Translations under genes and position numbers: made by a program | The notes under the pieces: model-generated | What the model was told of the DNA's origin: nothing | The model's input: the letters and a program-made list of their open reading frames with translations, nothing else | The model's database searches: none | Source of the DNA: Catenulispora rubra | Lineage (GTDB): Bacteria > Actinomycetota > Actinomycetes > Streptomycetales > Catenulisporaceae | Assembly: GCF_015356825.1 (NCBI RefSeq) | Contig: NZ_JAACYW010000065.1 | Span: forward strand, 1-45,440 | Direction: 5' to 3' | Length of the DNA: 45,440 nt | Shown here: positions 31,065 through 37,940 of the stretch, piece by piece | Position numbering within the stretch: position 1 is the stretch's first letter | Layout: each line of letters starts with the position of its first letter

Positions 31065-31088
31065 CTAGTATGTCCTAGGACGTACTAG
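31065..31088. promoter_or_regulatory. KorSA-type operator ahead of the rep-int operon
   Basis: A 24-base near-perfect palindrome: left arm CTAGTATGTCCT, right arm AGGACGTACTAG, with one mismatched pair. It lies about 115 bases upstream of the first operon gene and just past the end of tra. TAGTAC/GTACTA elements recur at the divergent promoter of the GntR gene, so the element's own GntR regulator is the probable ligand. Confidence 0.7.
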
Positions 31089-31119
31089 TTCACAAGAGGT
31101 CGAGGCAAGATTCTTTGCC

Positions 31120-32487
31120 CTAGGCGACGTCGCCGAGCAGGTGAGGCCCACCGAGCTGCGAGCGGATCAGTTCGAGCGGATCGGCCACGAGGTCCGCCGT
31201 GGCGTCAGCCATCGCTGCGGAGTCCTCATCGCTGACGTACGGCGTCCGGACGAGGGTGAAGCCCGGTCGGCCCTCAGCGACCATCGAGGCAACACCGATG
31301 TACGCGGCGTCTTGTAGCCGCCGGGGGTGCGCGTGCGGGTACTCAGAAATGTCCGCGCCGAGGATCGCCACGGTCGCTTCAGAGGTCCGCTGTGCGTAGC
31401 TGATCGCGACTTGGCAGTTGTCGCGGATCTGGGTCGGGATCGCGTCGCCGGTTGCCTTCTGAGTCGCCAGGAGGACCTGAAGGCCGACGTTCCGGCCCTT
31501 GCGCACGACCTCTTCGACCAGCCGGGTGAACTCGGCAGCATCGGCGACAGCCTTCTGTGACGCCTTATCCCCCGAGGTGGCCTTTGGCGCGTAGAAGAAC
31601 GTGTGCGCCTCATCGATCACGACGACGACCAAGGGCCATTGCGCCGAGGGGCCGACGTGCCACATGTTCTTGACGCCGAGAATCTGCTTGATGCCCGCCT
31701 GGCGGGCGAGCAGGAGCTGATGCACCTGACGCATGATGCCGATGGCGTGTTCGCGATCGTCCTTGCCGAACAACCACGCCCGCGGAGCCAGGTCGTCATA
31801 GTCGGGTCCGCCCTTGCCATCGAGGAAGACGAACTGGACAGCAGGCGACGGGGCGAGCTGACAGAACCGCGAGGCGATGAGCGAGGACTTGCCGAAGCCG
31901 GCGAGTCCGGCGAGAGCCATTCCGGAAACGCCCGACGACCTTATAGTGACCGGCTCGGCGTTCGCGTCGCGCCCGATCGCCCAGGACTTCAGGTCCACGG
32001 ACTTCGGACTCAGGTCAGGCTTCAGCGTCCACGGCTCGGTCAGCGGGTCGAGCAGCAGCGCGCGGACGATCAGCCGACCAGGCTTCAAGGGCAACACCTG
32101 GACCTGATGGACGCGCCAGGCGTGAGCCAGGTATTCGGCTGCACCCTGCCACTCTGCGAGGCCGATCTTGCCGATGGTCTTGACCTCGATGGTCAGACCG
32201 AACCGGTCAGCGCGAACCTTGATCGCCGGTATCAGTGTGCGGGGACGCTCAGCCTTGGAGCGGTACTCGCCATCGAGGGGGACGGCCGATCCGACCTTGG
32301 ACGCGTGATCGGTCTGGTAGAGACCGACGCGCATCGCGGTCTTCTTCCAGGTGGCCCGGACGCGCCAGGCCAGGCGGAGCGCGGCCCTTCGATCGCGATC
32401 CGAGCGGATATAGGAGACGCCCGACGCCATGGCTGGCAGCACTGCCGCACAGCCGAGGACTTCGGGGACTATCAACGTGCCGACCAT
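31120..32487 (-). CDS. FtsK/SpoIIIE-like conjugative DNA translocase (TraSA-like)
   Basis: 455 residues. A hydrophobic N-terminal segment (residues ~4-24) precedes the ATPase domain with Walker A GLAGFGKSS (194-202) and Walker B LVVVVIDEAH (286-295). In pSAM2 and related plasmids this single protein forms a hexameric pump that moves double-stranded DNA to the recipient. It is the only transfer protein of such elements. The gene overlaps the upstream small membrane gene by 16 bases. KorSA-type repressors control tra in related elements; the promoter lies upstream of 32994. Confidence 0.93.
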   Translation of the reverse strand: MVGTLIVPEVLGCAAVLPAMASGVSYIRSDRDRRAALRLAWRVRATWKKTAMRVGLYQTDHASKVGSAVPLDGEYRSKAERPRTLIPAIKVRADRFGLTIEVKTIGKIGLAEWQGAAEYLAHAWRVHQVQVLPLKPGRLIVRALLLDPLTEPWTLKPDLSPKSVDLKSWAIGRDANAEPVTIRSSGVSGMALAGLAGFGKSSLIASRFCQLAPSPAVQFVFLDGKGGPDYDDLAPRAWLFGKDDREHAIGIMRQVHQLLLARQAGIKQILGVKNMWHVGPSAQWPLVVVVIDEAHTFFYAPKATSGDKASQKAVADAAEFTRLVEEVVRKGRNVGLQVLLATQKATGDAIPTQIRDNCQVAISYAQRTSEATVAILGADISEYPHAHPRRLQDAAYIGVASMVAEGRPGFTLVRTPYVSDEDSAAMADATADLVADPLELIRSQLGGPHLLGDVA

Positions 32488-32669
32488 GTGCGAGCCTCCC
32501 CGCGGATCAGAAGGACGAGAGAGCGGCCACCCCGGTAGAGCAGACGGCCGAGAAGGAACGCCGACCAGGCCAGTTCCTTAACCAGAACGACAAGCCAGTG
32601 GCCGGCCAGCGAACGCGCGACGGTGAGCGCGACCACCAGGCCGACCACGACCAGAGCGGCGACCAGCAT
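32472..32669 (-). CDS. Small two-span membrane protein next to tra
   Basis: 65 residues, nearly all hydrophobic: a first helix at about 3-18 (VAALVVVGLVVALTVA) and a second at about 24-46, ending in a basic tail. It overlaps the tra start by 16 bases, so it is cotranslated and probably assists the translocase in the membrane. No family recognised. Confidence 0.75.
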   Translation of the reverse strand: MLVAALVVVGLVVALTVARSLAGHWLVVLVKELAWSAFLLGRLLYRGGRSLVLLIRGEARTWSAR

Positions 32670-32676
32670 CCGGGAA

Positions 32677-32994
32677 TCAGCCCTTGACGATCTTCAGGGC
32701 CGACGCCTTGTAGACGTACCAGGCCCTGCCGTTCTTCACGTCGGTGACCAGCGTCAGGCCGATCGCCTTGACCTTGGTCCCCATGTCGACGGCTTCCGTC
32801 AGGCCCGGCTGCGGGACCGTGACGCGCATGGTCAGCGGGTTACCGCCGTCGATCGGCATGACCAGCGAGACGTCGTACAGCGGGACGTCCGTACCCCGCT
32901 CCAGCGCGTGAGCGCCGCTCTCGCGGTCGACCTGGGGGGTGGCCGGGCCGATGGCGAGCAGGTCGCGGGTCGAGTCCAGAGGAGCGATGAGCAT
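32677..32994 (-). CDS. Conserved-looking AICE protein, first gene of the tra operon
   Basis: 105 residues, beta-rich (VPLYDVSLVMPIDGGNPLTMRVTVPQPG ... WYVYKASALKIVKG, given as blocks), without membrane segments. GGGAGG stands upstream of ATG 32994. It begins the three-gene unit with the small membrane protein and tra, divergent from the GntR gene across an operator region. Its place suggests a role in transfer; none is known to me. Confidence 0.75.
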   Translation of the reverse strand: MLIAPLDSTRDLLAIGPATPQVDRESGAHALERGTDVPLYDVSLVMPIDGGNPLTMRVTVPQPGLTEAVDMGTKVKAIGLTLVTDVKNGRAWYVYKASALKIVKG

Positions 32995-33036
32995 TAGTGA
33001 CCTCCCGGTCGGTTGGGGTTCTACACCTATGATGCC

Positions 33037-33105
33037 CTAGTACATACTCCAGCGCAATAGGGTGACTCAAGATCCTTCGTCTTATGGCGTACTAGCTCGT
33101 ATGCT
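33037..33105. promoter_or_regulatory. Divergent tra/gntR promoter region with GntR half-sites
   Basis: AGTA-CA-TACT at 33039-33048 and GCGTAC...GTATGC at 33088-33104 repeat the TAGTAC theme of the 31065 operator. For the plus strand, TATGCT (33100-33105) lies six bases from the GntR ATG, overlapping the second site. For the minus strand, TTGCGC and CATCAT about 17 bases apart bracket the first site. Repression of both genes by the GntR protein is the natural reading. Confidence 0.6.
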
Positions 33106-33111
33106 GGCGTC

Positions 33112-33489
33112 ATGACCGTCAGCGCCGATGACCCCCGCCCTCCGCGCATTCAGATCGCGGACGCGCTTCGAGAAGAAATCGCTAGCGGGCAACTGCCGGC
33201 GGGCAAGCGATTCCCGACGATCCGTGACCTCACGTCGAGGTTTGGCGTCGCGCAGAACACGGTTCAAGCAGCCGTGGAGATCTTGAAGTCCGAGGGTCTG
33301 GTGGCGTCATACGGCAACCGCGGAATGTTCGTGGAGGACCCCGCCGATTCGAAGGAGCCGGCGGGGTCGCCCGAGTTTGTTGCGATCAGTCGTCACCTTG
33401 CGGCACTAGACGAAGCCGTGAGGTCGATGGCCGAGCGGTTGCAGGAGCTTGAGACTGAAGTTCGGTCCGCCAGAGGTCAAGCTCAGTAG
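33112..33489 (+). CDS. GntR-family regulator (KorSA-like)
   Basis: 125 residues. The GntR winged helix spans about 12-75 (IQIADALREEIASGQLPAGK; RDLTSRFGVAQNTVQAAVEIL). It is followed by a coiled-coil tail (LAALDEAVRSMAERLQELETEV) instead of a ligand-binding domain, as in KorSA of pSAM2, which represses transfer and replication genes. Operators with TAGTAC elements occur on both sides of the tra block. TATGCT six bases ahead of the ATG implies a leaderless transcript. Confidence 0.9.
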   Translation: MTVSADDPRPPRIQIADALREEIASGQLPAGKRFPTIRDLTSRFGVAQNTVQAAVEILKSEGLVASYGNRGMFVEDPADSKEPAGSPEFVAISRHLAALDEAVRSMAERLQELETEVRSARGQAQ

Positions 33490-33586
33490 CCAATTTCGTT
33501 GCGGACTCGATCAGTTTCGCCACGCTGGCGGAGGTGGCTTCCAGGCGAGCCAGCGTCCTAGCCATCTCGCCCCGAGTCATCGCCAT
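33386..33586 (-). CDS. Possible small helical protein antisense to gntR end
   Basis: 66 residues (MAMTRGEMARTLARLEATSA ...), helical with coiled-coil spacing, a real ribosome-binding site (AAGGGA seven bases ahead of ATG 33586) and a basic tail. Its last 104 bases run antisense to the end of the GntR gene. The codon pattern over the unique part is acceptable. It might be a small regulatory protein or only a mirror ORF. Confidence 0.4.
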   Translation of the reverse strand: MAMTRGEMARTLARLEATSASVAKLIESATKLATELDLWRTELQSQAPATARPSTSRLRLVPQGDD

Positions 33587-33745
33587 TGATCGTTCCCTTC
33601 GTGAGTCATGGGTCGTGCAGTCTGGGAATGCGTCCGCGCACGGCCCTGTGTGACAGTCCGAGGCACGAAGAACCGCGCAACCCGGTAGGCCGACAAAACA
33701 GCCTCCAAGAGAAGGCCCACCACGCAGGGGTCCGTTGCGAAACCC

Positions 33746-33776
33746 GAAGCCGAGATCTTTTGGATCTCTTGGCTTC
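33746..33776. other. Hairpin in the gap between gntR and the Nudix genes
   Basis: GAAGCC (33746-33751) and GGCTTC (33771-33776) enclose a second stem AGATC/GATCT with a short loop. The surrounding 33587-33851 stretch has no convincing gene. Terminator or origin structure cannot be told apart. Confidence 0.35.
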
Positions 33777-33851
33777 CGCCCCTACGTGGGGTTTGATGTC
33801 CATGACCACTAGTCAACAGGTAGGACACTGATACGCCCATGTACCGGGAGC

Positions 33852-33890
33852 GCACTCACGGTGCACTCACCATGCACTCCGCATGCACTC
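33852..33890. repeat. Four 11-base-spaced GCACTC repeats (iteron-like)
   Basis: GCACTC occurs at 33852, 33863, 33874 and 33885, exactly 11 bases apart, the fifth position after each unit varying and T closing the unit in three. All copies face the same side of the helix. The array ends 26 bases before the HTH-Nudix start, so it may be its operator; an iteron role is also possible. Confidence 0.65.
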
Positions 33891-33915
33891 TGGTGACGAC
33901 AGCGGGAGGGACCAC

Positions 33916-34572
33916 GTGGATGTTGTCGAGGAGTGGTCAGGGAGCCTCGCCTGTTCACTCCAAGCCGCCCTCCGAATGACGAACGAAGGGTTTGCCAACC
34001 ACCTTGGCGTTGCCGTCCGCACCGTCGCGACGTGGCACGCGGACCCGGATGTGATCCCACGTGCGGAAATGCAACAGCTACTTGATACGGCCCTGGAACG
34101 GTCACCCGATGCCACCCGGACCCGTTTCGCGTTACTGGTGGGCGCCGCCTCAAAGAGCACGATCAGCGACCCTGCCGCTCAGTCACTTCGGGTGGCCATA
34201 GCGATCGTGATGCGCGGCGATGAAGTCTTGCTGGTCTGCCGACGCGGGGATGATGCCGGCGGCATCACCTGGCAGTTTCCGGCAGGCGTTATCAAGCCCG
34301 GAGGATCACCGGAGCTGGTCGCCGTCCGTGAGACCTTGGCGGAGACGGGCGTTCACTGCACAGTGCGCCAAAGTCTCGGCACTCGCCTTCATCCGATCAC
34401 AGGCGTGTTGTGTGACTACCTACTATGTGACTACTTGGCTGGCGACGCGGCGAACAACGACGTGGTGGAGAACGTCGAAGTGCTTTGGGCCGCTCGAAGT
34501 GAGGTGACGCGCTTCATCCCGGCTGAGAGGATCTATAGGCCCGTACTCAAGGCGCTGGAGGAATCGACGTGA
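33916..34572 (+). CDS. HTH-Nudix fusion protein (Pif-like)
   Basis: 218 residues from GTG 33916, which follows GGAGGG by six bases. Residues ~8-60 form a Cro/XRE-like HTH (MTNEGFANHLGVAVRTVATWHADP). Residues ~90-215 form a Nudix domain. The Nudix box reads G-x5-E-x7-RETLAETGV: the REx2EE core has Ala for its second glutamate, so hydrolase activity may be weakened. Pif of pSAM2, which gives immunity against redundant transfer, also contains a Nudix motif. The stop overlaps the start of a second Nudix gene (GTGA). Confidence 0.82.
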   Translation: MDVVEEWSGSLACSLQAALRMTNEGFANHLGVAVRTVATWHADPDVIPRAEMQQLLDTALERSPDATRTRFALLVGAASKSTISDPAAQSLRVAIAIVMRGDEVLLVCRRGDDAGGITWQFPAGVIKPGGSPELVAVRETLAETGVHCTVRQSLGTRLHPITGVLCDYLLCDYLAGDAANNDVVENVEVLWAARSEVTRFIPAERIYRPVLKALEEST

Positions 34573-34988
34573 CCGCTCAGACCCCCGACGAGAAGCCCGG
34601 AATCGCGGCGGCTGTCGTTGTCGACAACGGCCGCGTGCTCTTGGTGCGCCGCAGGGTGAAGGAAGGCACGCTTTCGTGGCAACTTCCAGCCGGCGCGATC
34701 GAGCAAGGAGAGACCGCCGAGCAAGCCGCAGTTCGGGAGACGAAGGAAGAGACCGGCCTCATCGTCTCGGCGGTGACCCTGCTTGGCGCACGACTTCACC
34801 CGATTACCGGTCGCCACATGTCATACGTGGTCTGCATCGCCGAGTCTGGAGCGGTTCATGTTGCCGACGCTGATGAGCTGGCCGAGGTCGAGTGGAGTGA
34901 CCGCACCGAAACCGCGGAGCGTGTCCCCGATGGGTTCTGGGAGCCGGTACAGGCGTACCTCGACTCGGCTCTGACGGTTAAGGCGTAG
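34569..34988 (+). CDS. Nudix hydrolase
   Basis: 139 residues with a complete Nudix box, GAIEQGETAEQAAVRETKEETGL written as G-x5-E-x7-RETKEETGL, at about residues 39-61. It should hydrolyse a nucleoside diphosphate linked to another group, using a divalent metal. The domain is clearly a paralogue of the preceding fusion's Nudix part (shared ARLHPITG / TRLHPITG segment after the box). The pair probably arose by duplication. In AICEs a Nudix protein can mediate conjugal immunity; general housekeeping is the alternative. Confidence 0.88.
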   Translation: MTAQTPDEKPGIAAAVVVDNGRVLLVRRRVKEGTLSWQLPAGAIEQGETAEQAAVRETKEETGLIVSAVTLLGARLHPITGRHMSYVVCIAESGAVHVADADELAEVEWSDRTETAERVPDGFWEPVQAYLDSALTVKA

Positions 34989-35059
34989 CCAGCAGGGCTT
35001 ACAGGGGGTTGGTCGAAACTTTCTCTACGAGTATCAAGGCGCTCCGCTGCGCTACGCGC

Positions 35060-35468
35060 AGCCGCGCGCCCTGCCCGAGCCCGCCGCTCCTGTCTTCGCC
35101 CCGCTCACGGTCTCGGCCCTGGCGCGCGGCTTGCTGGAGGCTGGCGGACTCCATGACCAAGAGCAGAGTACGAGCCTCCGGCGGGCCGACCTCTGGAATG
35201 CCCAAGATCGAATCCAGTCGAGCGGGAAGCCGACGGATCGAGCGTGCGGACGTGGGTCGGTTCTGGGCATTCCGTCGGACAGCCATCGCGATGCGACTAC
35301 CAGACCGCGCCGAGGGGTGCAAGGCGAAGGGCGTGCCTTGCACCCCTCGGCGCGGCCCGGAAGGGACAAGCCTGCCTGTCCGACGGAATGCCCAGAACCT
35401 CAGCCCGCACCATGTGGCGGTAAGCCACGGGACAGGGCACGAGCCCAGCTCCAACGCGCGTGCGTTGG
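35060..35468. other. Hairpin-dense non-coding region (origin or transfer locus candidate)
   Basis: Within this gap lie: an 11-bp inverted repeat (35060-35070 / 35121-35131); a perfect 24-bp inverted repeat (35259-35282 / 35376-35399) enclosing a perfect 21-bp hairpin (35305-35325 / 35335-35355); GTGGC/GCCAC (35414-35428); and CCAACGC/GCGTTGG (35451-35468). GGAATGCCCA also recurs at 35195-35204 and 35386-35395. The open frames here follow the repeat symmetry and are not genes. Comparable folded regions in Streptomyces rolling-circle plasmids act as single-strand origins (sti of pIJ101) or as clt. Confidence 0.6.
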
Positions 35469-35488
35469 CCGCCAACGTTTCATTGTCC

Positions 35489-35581
35489 CCTGTACAACCT
35501 TGCACAGGTTCGCCCTGTGCTAGCACAGACCTGGTACAGCTCTGTAGGATCTGGTACAGGGCGTACCAACGGCTGGTACAG
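35489..35581. promoter_or_regulatory. Operator array upstream of the AlbA_2/ATPase cargo gene
   Basis: An imperfect 20-base inverted repeat (CCTGT.CAA / TTG.ACAGG, 35489-35508), a perfect 14-base palindrome CTGTGCTAGCACAG (35515-35528), and three direct copies of CTGGTACAG at 35531, 35551 and 35573. The copies are about two helical turns apart. All share CTGT/ACAG ends. The array ends 47 bases before ATG 35629. Tight repression of the cargo gene, or iterons, would explain it. Confidence 0.6.
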
Positions 35582-35628
35582 CCTCGCAGAGGTCATCAGC
35601 CAGCCTAGTTGAATCGCAAGGAGTAGAG

Positions 35629-37413
35629 ATGGACATTGATCTTGATGATCTTATTGATGAGCTTCGGCGCATCGGGTCCGATCATTCGACTTGCGAGGTT
35701 AAGAAGGCCCAAGGGGGAATCCCTGCCACGCTGTGGGAGTCAATCAGTGCTTTCGCAAATGCCGAGGGCGGTACTCTAGTACTCGGGGTAGATGAAAAGA
35801 ACAACTTCGATGTGGTAGGGGTGGTGAATGCTGGCGCTACAGAAGCTGCCGTGGCGGCGATCGCCAGCGAACTTGATCCGCCAATTCGTGTCGACGTTAA
35901 GACACTTTCAACCGGTGGGAAGAACGTCGTTGTGGCAGTGATTCCAAAATTGCCACGCAATCAGAGGCCTTGTTTCAAGAAATCACTTGGCCCCTGGAAC
36001 GGAGCCAGGATCCGAGTAGCCGACGGTGACAGAAAGCTCACCGAATATGAGGTCTCGATCCTTTTTGCTAACCGCGAATATCAAAAGAATGACCTGGAGC
36101 CGATTGAGGCGGCCGGCGAAGGTGATCTGGATCCAGAGGCGCTCGCTAGATTTCTACGAAGGATCCGGGAGACGAAGGCTGCGATCTTTTCACGCATCTC
36201 TGATCAAGAGGTCTTGAAAATGATGAATGTTCTCGTCGAGCACGAGGGTCGACTTCTGCCAACTCTCGCCGGCTTGCTGGCATTTGGTATTTATCCGCAA
36301 CAGTTTGAACCGCAACTTGATATTACGTTCGTTTCGTATCCAACGTCGGCTCCGGGGGAATTGGGTCCACGGGGAGAGCGCTTCACTGAGAATCAGTCAA
36401 TCGATGGATCTATTCCAACGATGGTTACGGAGGCTATTAGGGTACTGAAGCGAAATATGCGCCGACGCAGCATCGTGACCGGGGCTTTTAGGGTGGACGA
36501 GTATGAGTACCCCGAGGAGGTGCTTCGAGAAGTCCTCGCAAACGCTCTAGTCCATCGCGACTATTCAAAGCAAGCGCGAGGTATGCAGATTCAGATCGAG
36601 ATGTATCCGGATAGGCTGATCGTGAGAAATCCCGGAGGCCTTTTTGGCCCGGTGGACGTTGGATCGCTAGGGACGTTGAATGCTTCCTCTTCCCGTAACG
36701 GCTCGCTCTTGAAGATCCTGGAAGACACGCCACTTATGGTAGATCACATGGTTTGTGAGAATCGCGGTAGTGGTATTGCTAGGATGCGATATGTGATGTC
36801 GGAGGCCGGAATGGAACAGCCGACCTTCCGTGACTATATTTCAACGTTTGAGGCAGAGTTCCCAAATCACACCCTTATTGATCAGGACGCTCTGGAGTGG
36901 CTCGGGTCTCTTGGCGGGGCGCCGTTGAGTCGTGCTCAGATGACAGGTCTGGTCATGATGCGACAGGGGCGTACTTTCACGAACAGCGAATTCCGTGTGG
37001 CGACCGGAATTGCCGATAGCCGTCTCGCGGCAAAGGAGTTGAAAGACCTAGTGGAACGTGGTCTTGTTACTCAAAGCGGAGTTAGGGGAGGCACCTCGTA
37101 CAGCCTGATTTTGGACGGCGAGGAGCCAGAAGCCGAGTACATTCTCTTTTCGTCTGGCATGACGGCAAGATGGGTAACTCCTGAAGAGATGCTTACTGGT
37201 AACCAGAAGCTTGTCTATGATGCTCTGGGTCAGGGAATGCTTCAGCGTAAGGCAATTGAGGCGGCAACAGGGCTCGATAGCGCCCAGGTGGGTTCTGCCT
37301 TGGCTTCCCTGAAGGATAAGGGGTTTGTTGGCTTGGTGGGCCAACAGAGATCCCGGAGCGCGAAATGGATCCGCACAACCAAGCCGCACAGCGAGGATCC
37401 CAGCCAGGCCTAA
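35629..37413 (+). CDS. Schlafen AlbA_2 / GHKL ATPase / winged-helix cargo protein
   Basis: 594 residues. The N-terminal AlbA_2 (Schlafen-type) domain, about 15-135, has CEVKKAQ and ESISAFANAEGGTLVLGV. A GHKL-type HATPase_c_4 domain, about 290-405, has EVLANALVHRDY (N-box) and ENRGSGIARM (G-box). Two winged helices follow (about 435-500 and 525-580). This COG2865-type architecture is annotated as putative transcriptional regulator or ATP-dependent nucleic-acid protein, and relatives occur in phage-defence settings. Base composition is visibly lower in GC than the neighbours, so it is a recent acquisition. GGAG lies upstream of ATG 35629. It ends two bases before the right arm repeat. Confidence 0.88.
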   Translation: MDIDLDDLIDELRRIGSDHSTCEVKKAQGGIPATLWESISAFANAEGGTLVLGVDEKNNFDVVGVVNAGATEAAVAAIASELDPPIRVDVKTLSTGGKNVVVAVIPKLPRNQRPCFKKSLGPWNGARIRVADGDRKLTEYEVSILFANREYQKNDLEPIEAAGEGDLDPEALARFLRRIRETKAAIFSRISDQEVLKMMNVLVEHEGRLLPTLAGLLAFGIYPQQFEPQLDITFVSYPTSAPGELGPRGERFTENQSIDGSIPTMVTEAIRVLKRNMRRRSIVTGAFRVDEYEYPEEVLREVLANALVHRDYSKQARGMQIQIEMYPDRLIVRNPGGLFGPVDVGSLGTLNASSSRNGSLLKILEDTPLMVDHMVCENRGSGIARMRYVMSEAGMEQPTFRDYISTFEAEFPNHTLIDQDALEWLGSLGGAPLSRAQMTGLVMMRQGRTFTNSEFRVATGIADSRLAAKELKDLVERGLVTQSGVRGGTSYSLILDGEEPEAEYILFSSGMTARWVTPEEMLTGNQKLVYDALGQGMLQRKAIEAATGLDSAQVGSALASLKDKGFVGLVGQQRSRSAKWIRTTKPHSEDPSQA

Positions 37414-37414
37414 C

Positions 37415-37435
37415 CTGGGCCGTCCGTGGGCCGTG
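37415..37435. repeat. Right arm-type repeat for integrase
   Basis: CTGGGCCGTC, three bases, then GGGCCGTG, matching 25307-25327 at 18 of 21 positions or better. It lies two bases after the cargo gene stop. Three CGACGACA-type repeats follow (37449-37477), possibly further binding sites. Confidence 0.55.
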
Positions 37436-37542
37436 GGAGGTTAGCCGACGGCGACAAACGACGACAAGCGACGACAGTCCAACCCCAGCTCAGCGGCATG
37501 GTGCCGAACGGGCATGCTGGTCGCAGGAGTGGACTACAAGTC

Positions 37543-37558
37543 CCAGGGGAAGAAGTAG
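37543..37558 (+). repeat. attR core
   Basis: Identical to 25227-25242. Left of it is element DNA, and right of it the original host sequence downstream of gpmA resumes. It carries a stop-codon-containing copy of the gpmA end without the gene. Confidence 0.85.
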
Positions 37559-37573
37559 GGCAAGACGGATTCT

Positions 37574-37606
37574 GCTCTCACCGGAGTCGCTGCTCTCGGT
37601 GAGAGC
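37574..37606 (+). terminator. Displaced gpmA terminator
   Basis: A perfect 10-bp stem (GCTCTCACCG / CGGTGAGAGC, 13-base loop) begins 16 bases after attR. In the uninterrupted chromosome it would stand just behind the gpmA stop codon, so it is probably that gene's original terminator. Confidence 0.6.
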
Positions 37607-37646
37607 AACCGGCCCTTGACGTGGCACGCTACGATACTGATCAGTA

Positions 37647-37940
37647 GTGTGCACAATCGACTACGCTGCGTGCCCGATGTGCTTACAGTGGAAGGCCACG
37701 GCCTTCGACTCGGGAAATCGCATGGGGTACTGGCAGCGACATAAAAAGGACCACGAAGAGGTCCTCGAACTCTTTCATCGCAACGGGTGGACCATCAAGG
37801 ATCCGCCCACGTACTACACACTCAAGTGCCCCTGTGGGGCGCACATGAGGTGGTATCACCTCACGCCAAGCGGGGCAAACTACGCTAAGAATGTTGTGAG
37901 CTGGGGCAAGCGTCAACCGTGCTGGAGGAACGTGCCATGA
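37647..37940 (+). CDS. Small Cys/His-rich protein, unknown
   Basis: 97 residues. C9-x2-C12 with H32 and H36 (CPMC ... YWQRHKKDHEE) suggests a zinc finger of C2H2 type with a long spacer. A second CPCG at 61-64 is followed by H66 and H71. The GTG start is the likeliest; TTGACG at 37616-37621 may belong to its promoter. It is coupled by ATGA overlap to the next gene. It lies outside the att-bounded element yet I know no chromosomal counterpart, so it may belong to an older insertion. No family recognised. Confidence 0.65.
   Translation: MCTIDYAACPMCLQWKATAFDSGNRMGYWQRHKKDHEEVLELFHRNGWTIKDPPTYYTLKCPCGAHMRWYHLTPSGANYAKNVVSWGKRQPCWRNVP

Larger units (their letters stand above)
25227..37558. mobile_element. 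Actinomycete integrative and conjugative element (pSAM2-like AICE) in gpmA
   Basis: A 12.3-kb element bounded by the direct repeat CCAGGGGAAGAAGTAG. It contains the full AICE set: tyrosine integrase, excisionase, rolling-circle-type Rep, spread/membrane proteins, an FtsK/SpoIIIE-like Tra translocase, a GntR (KorSA-like) regulator and Nudix (Pif-like) proteins. Such elements transfer as double-stranded DNA between mycelia using Tra alone and need no relaxase. The int-to-Tra block is all on the minus strand; the regulator, Nudix and cargo genes are on the plus strand. The last gene, 35629-37413, has clearly lower GC and is probably cargo. Confidence 0.9.

Noticed and set aside
33852..33890. CRISPR-like array
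   Set aside because: The units are six bases with five-base spacers, far too short, and no cas genes exist in the window.
35009..35608. Overlapping open frames on both strands within the AICE gap
   Set aside because: They run through perfect inverted repeats, so the two strands encode similar strings by symmetry; no codon bias or ribosome-binding site supports them.
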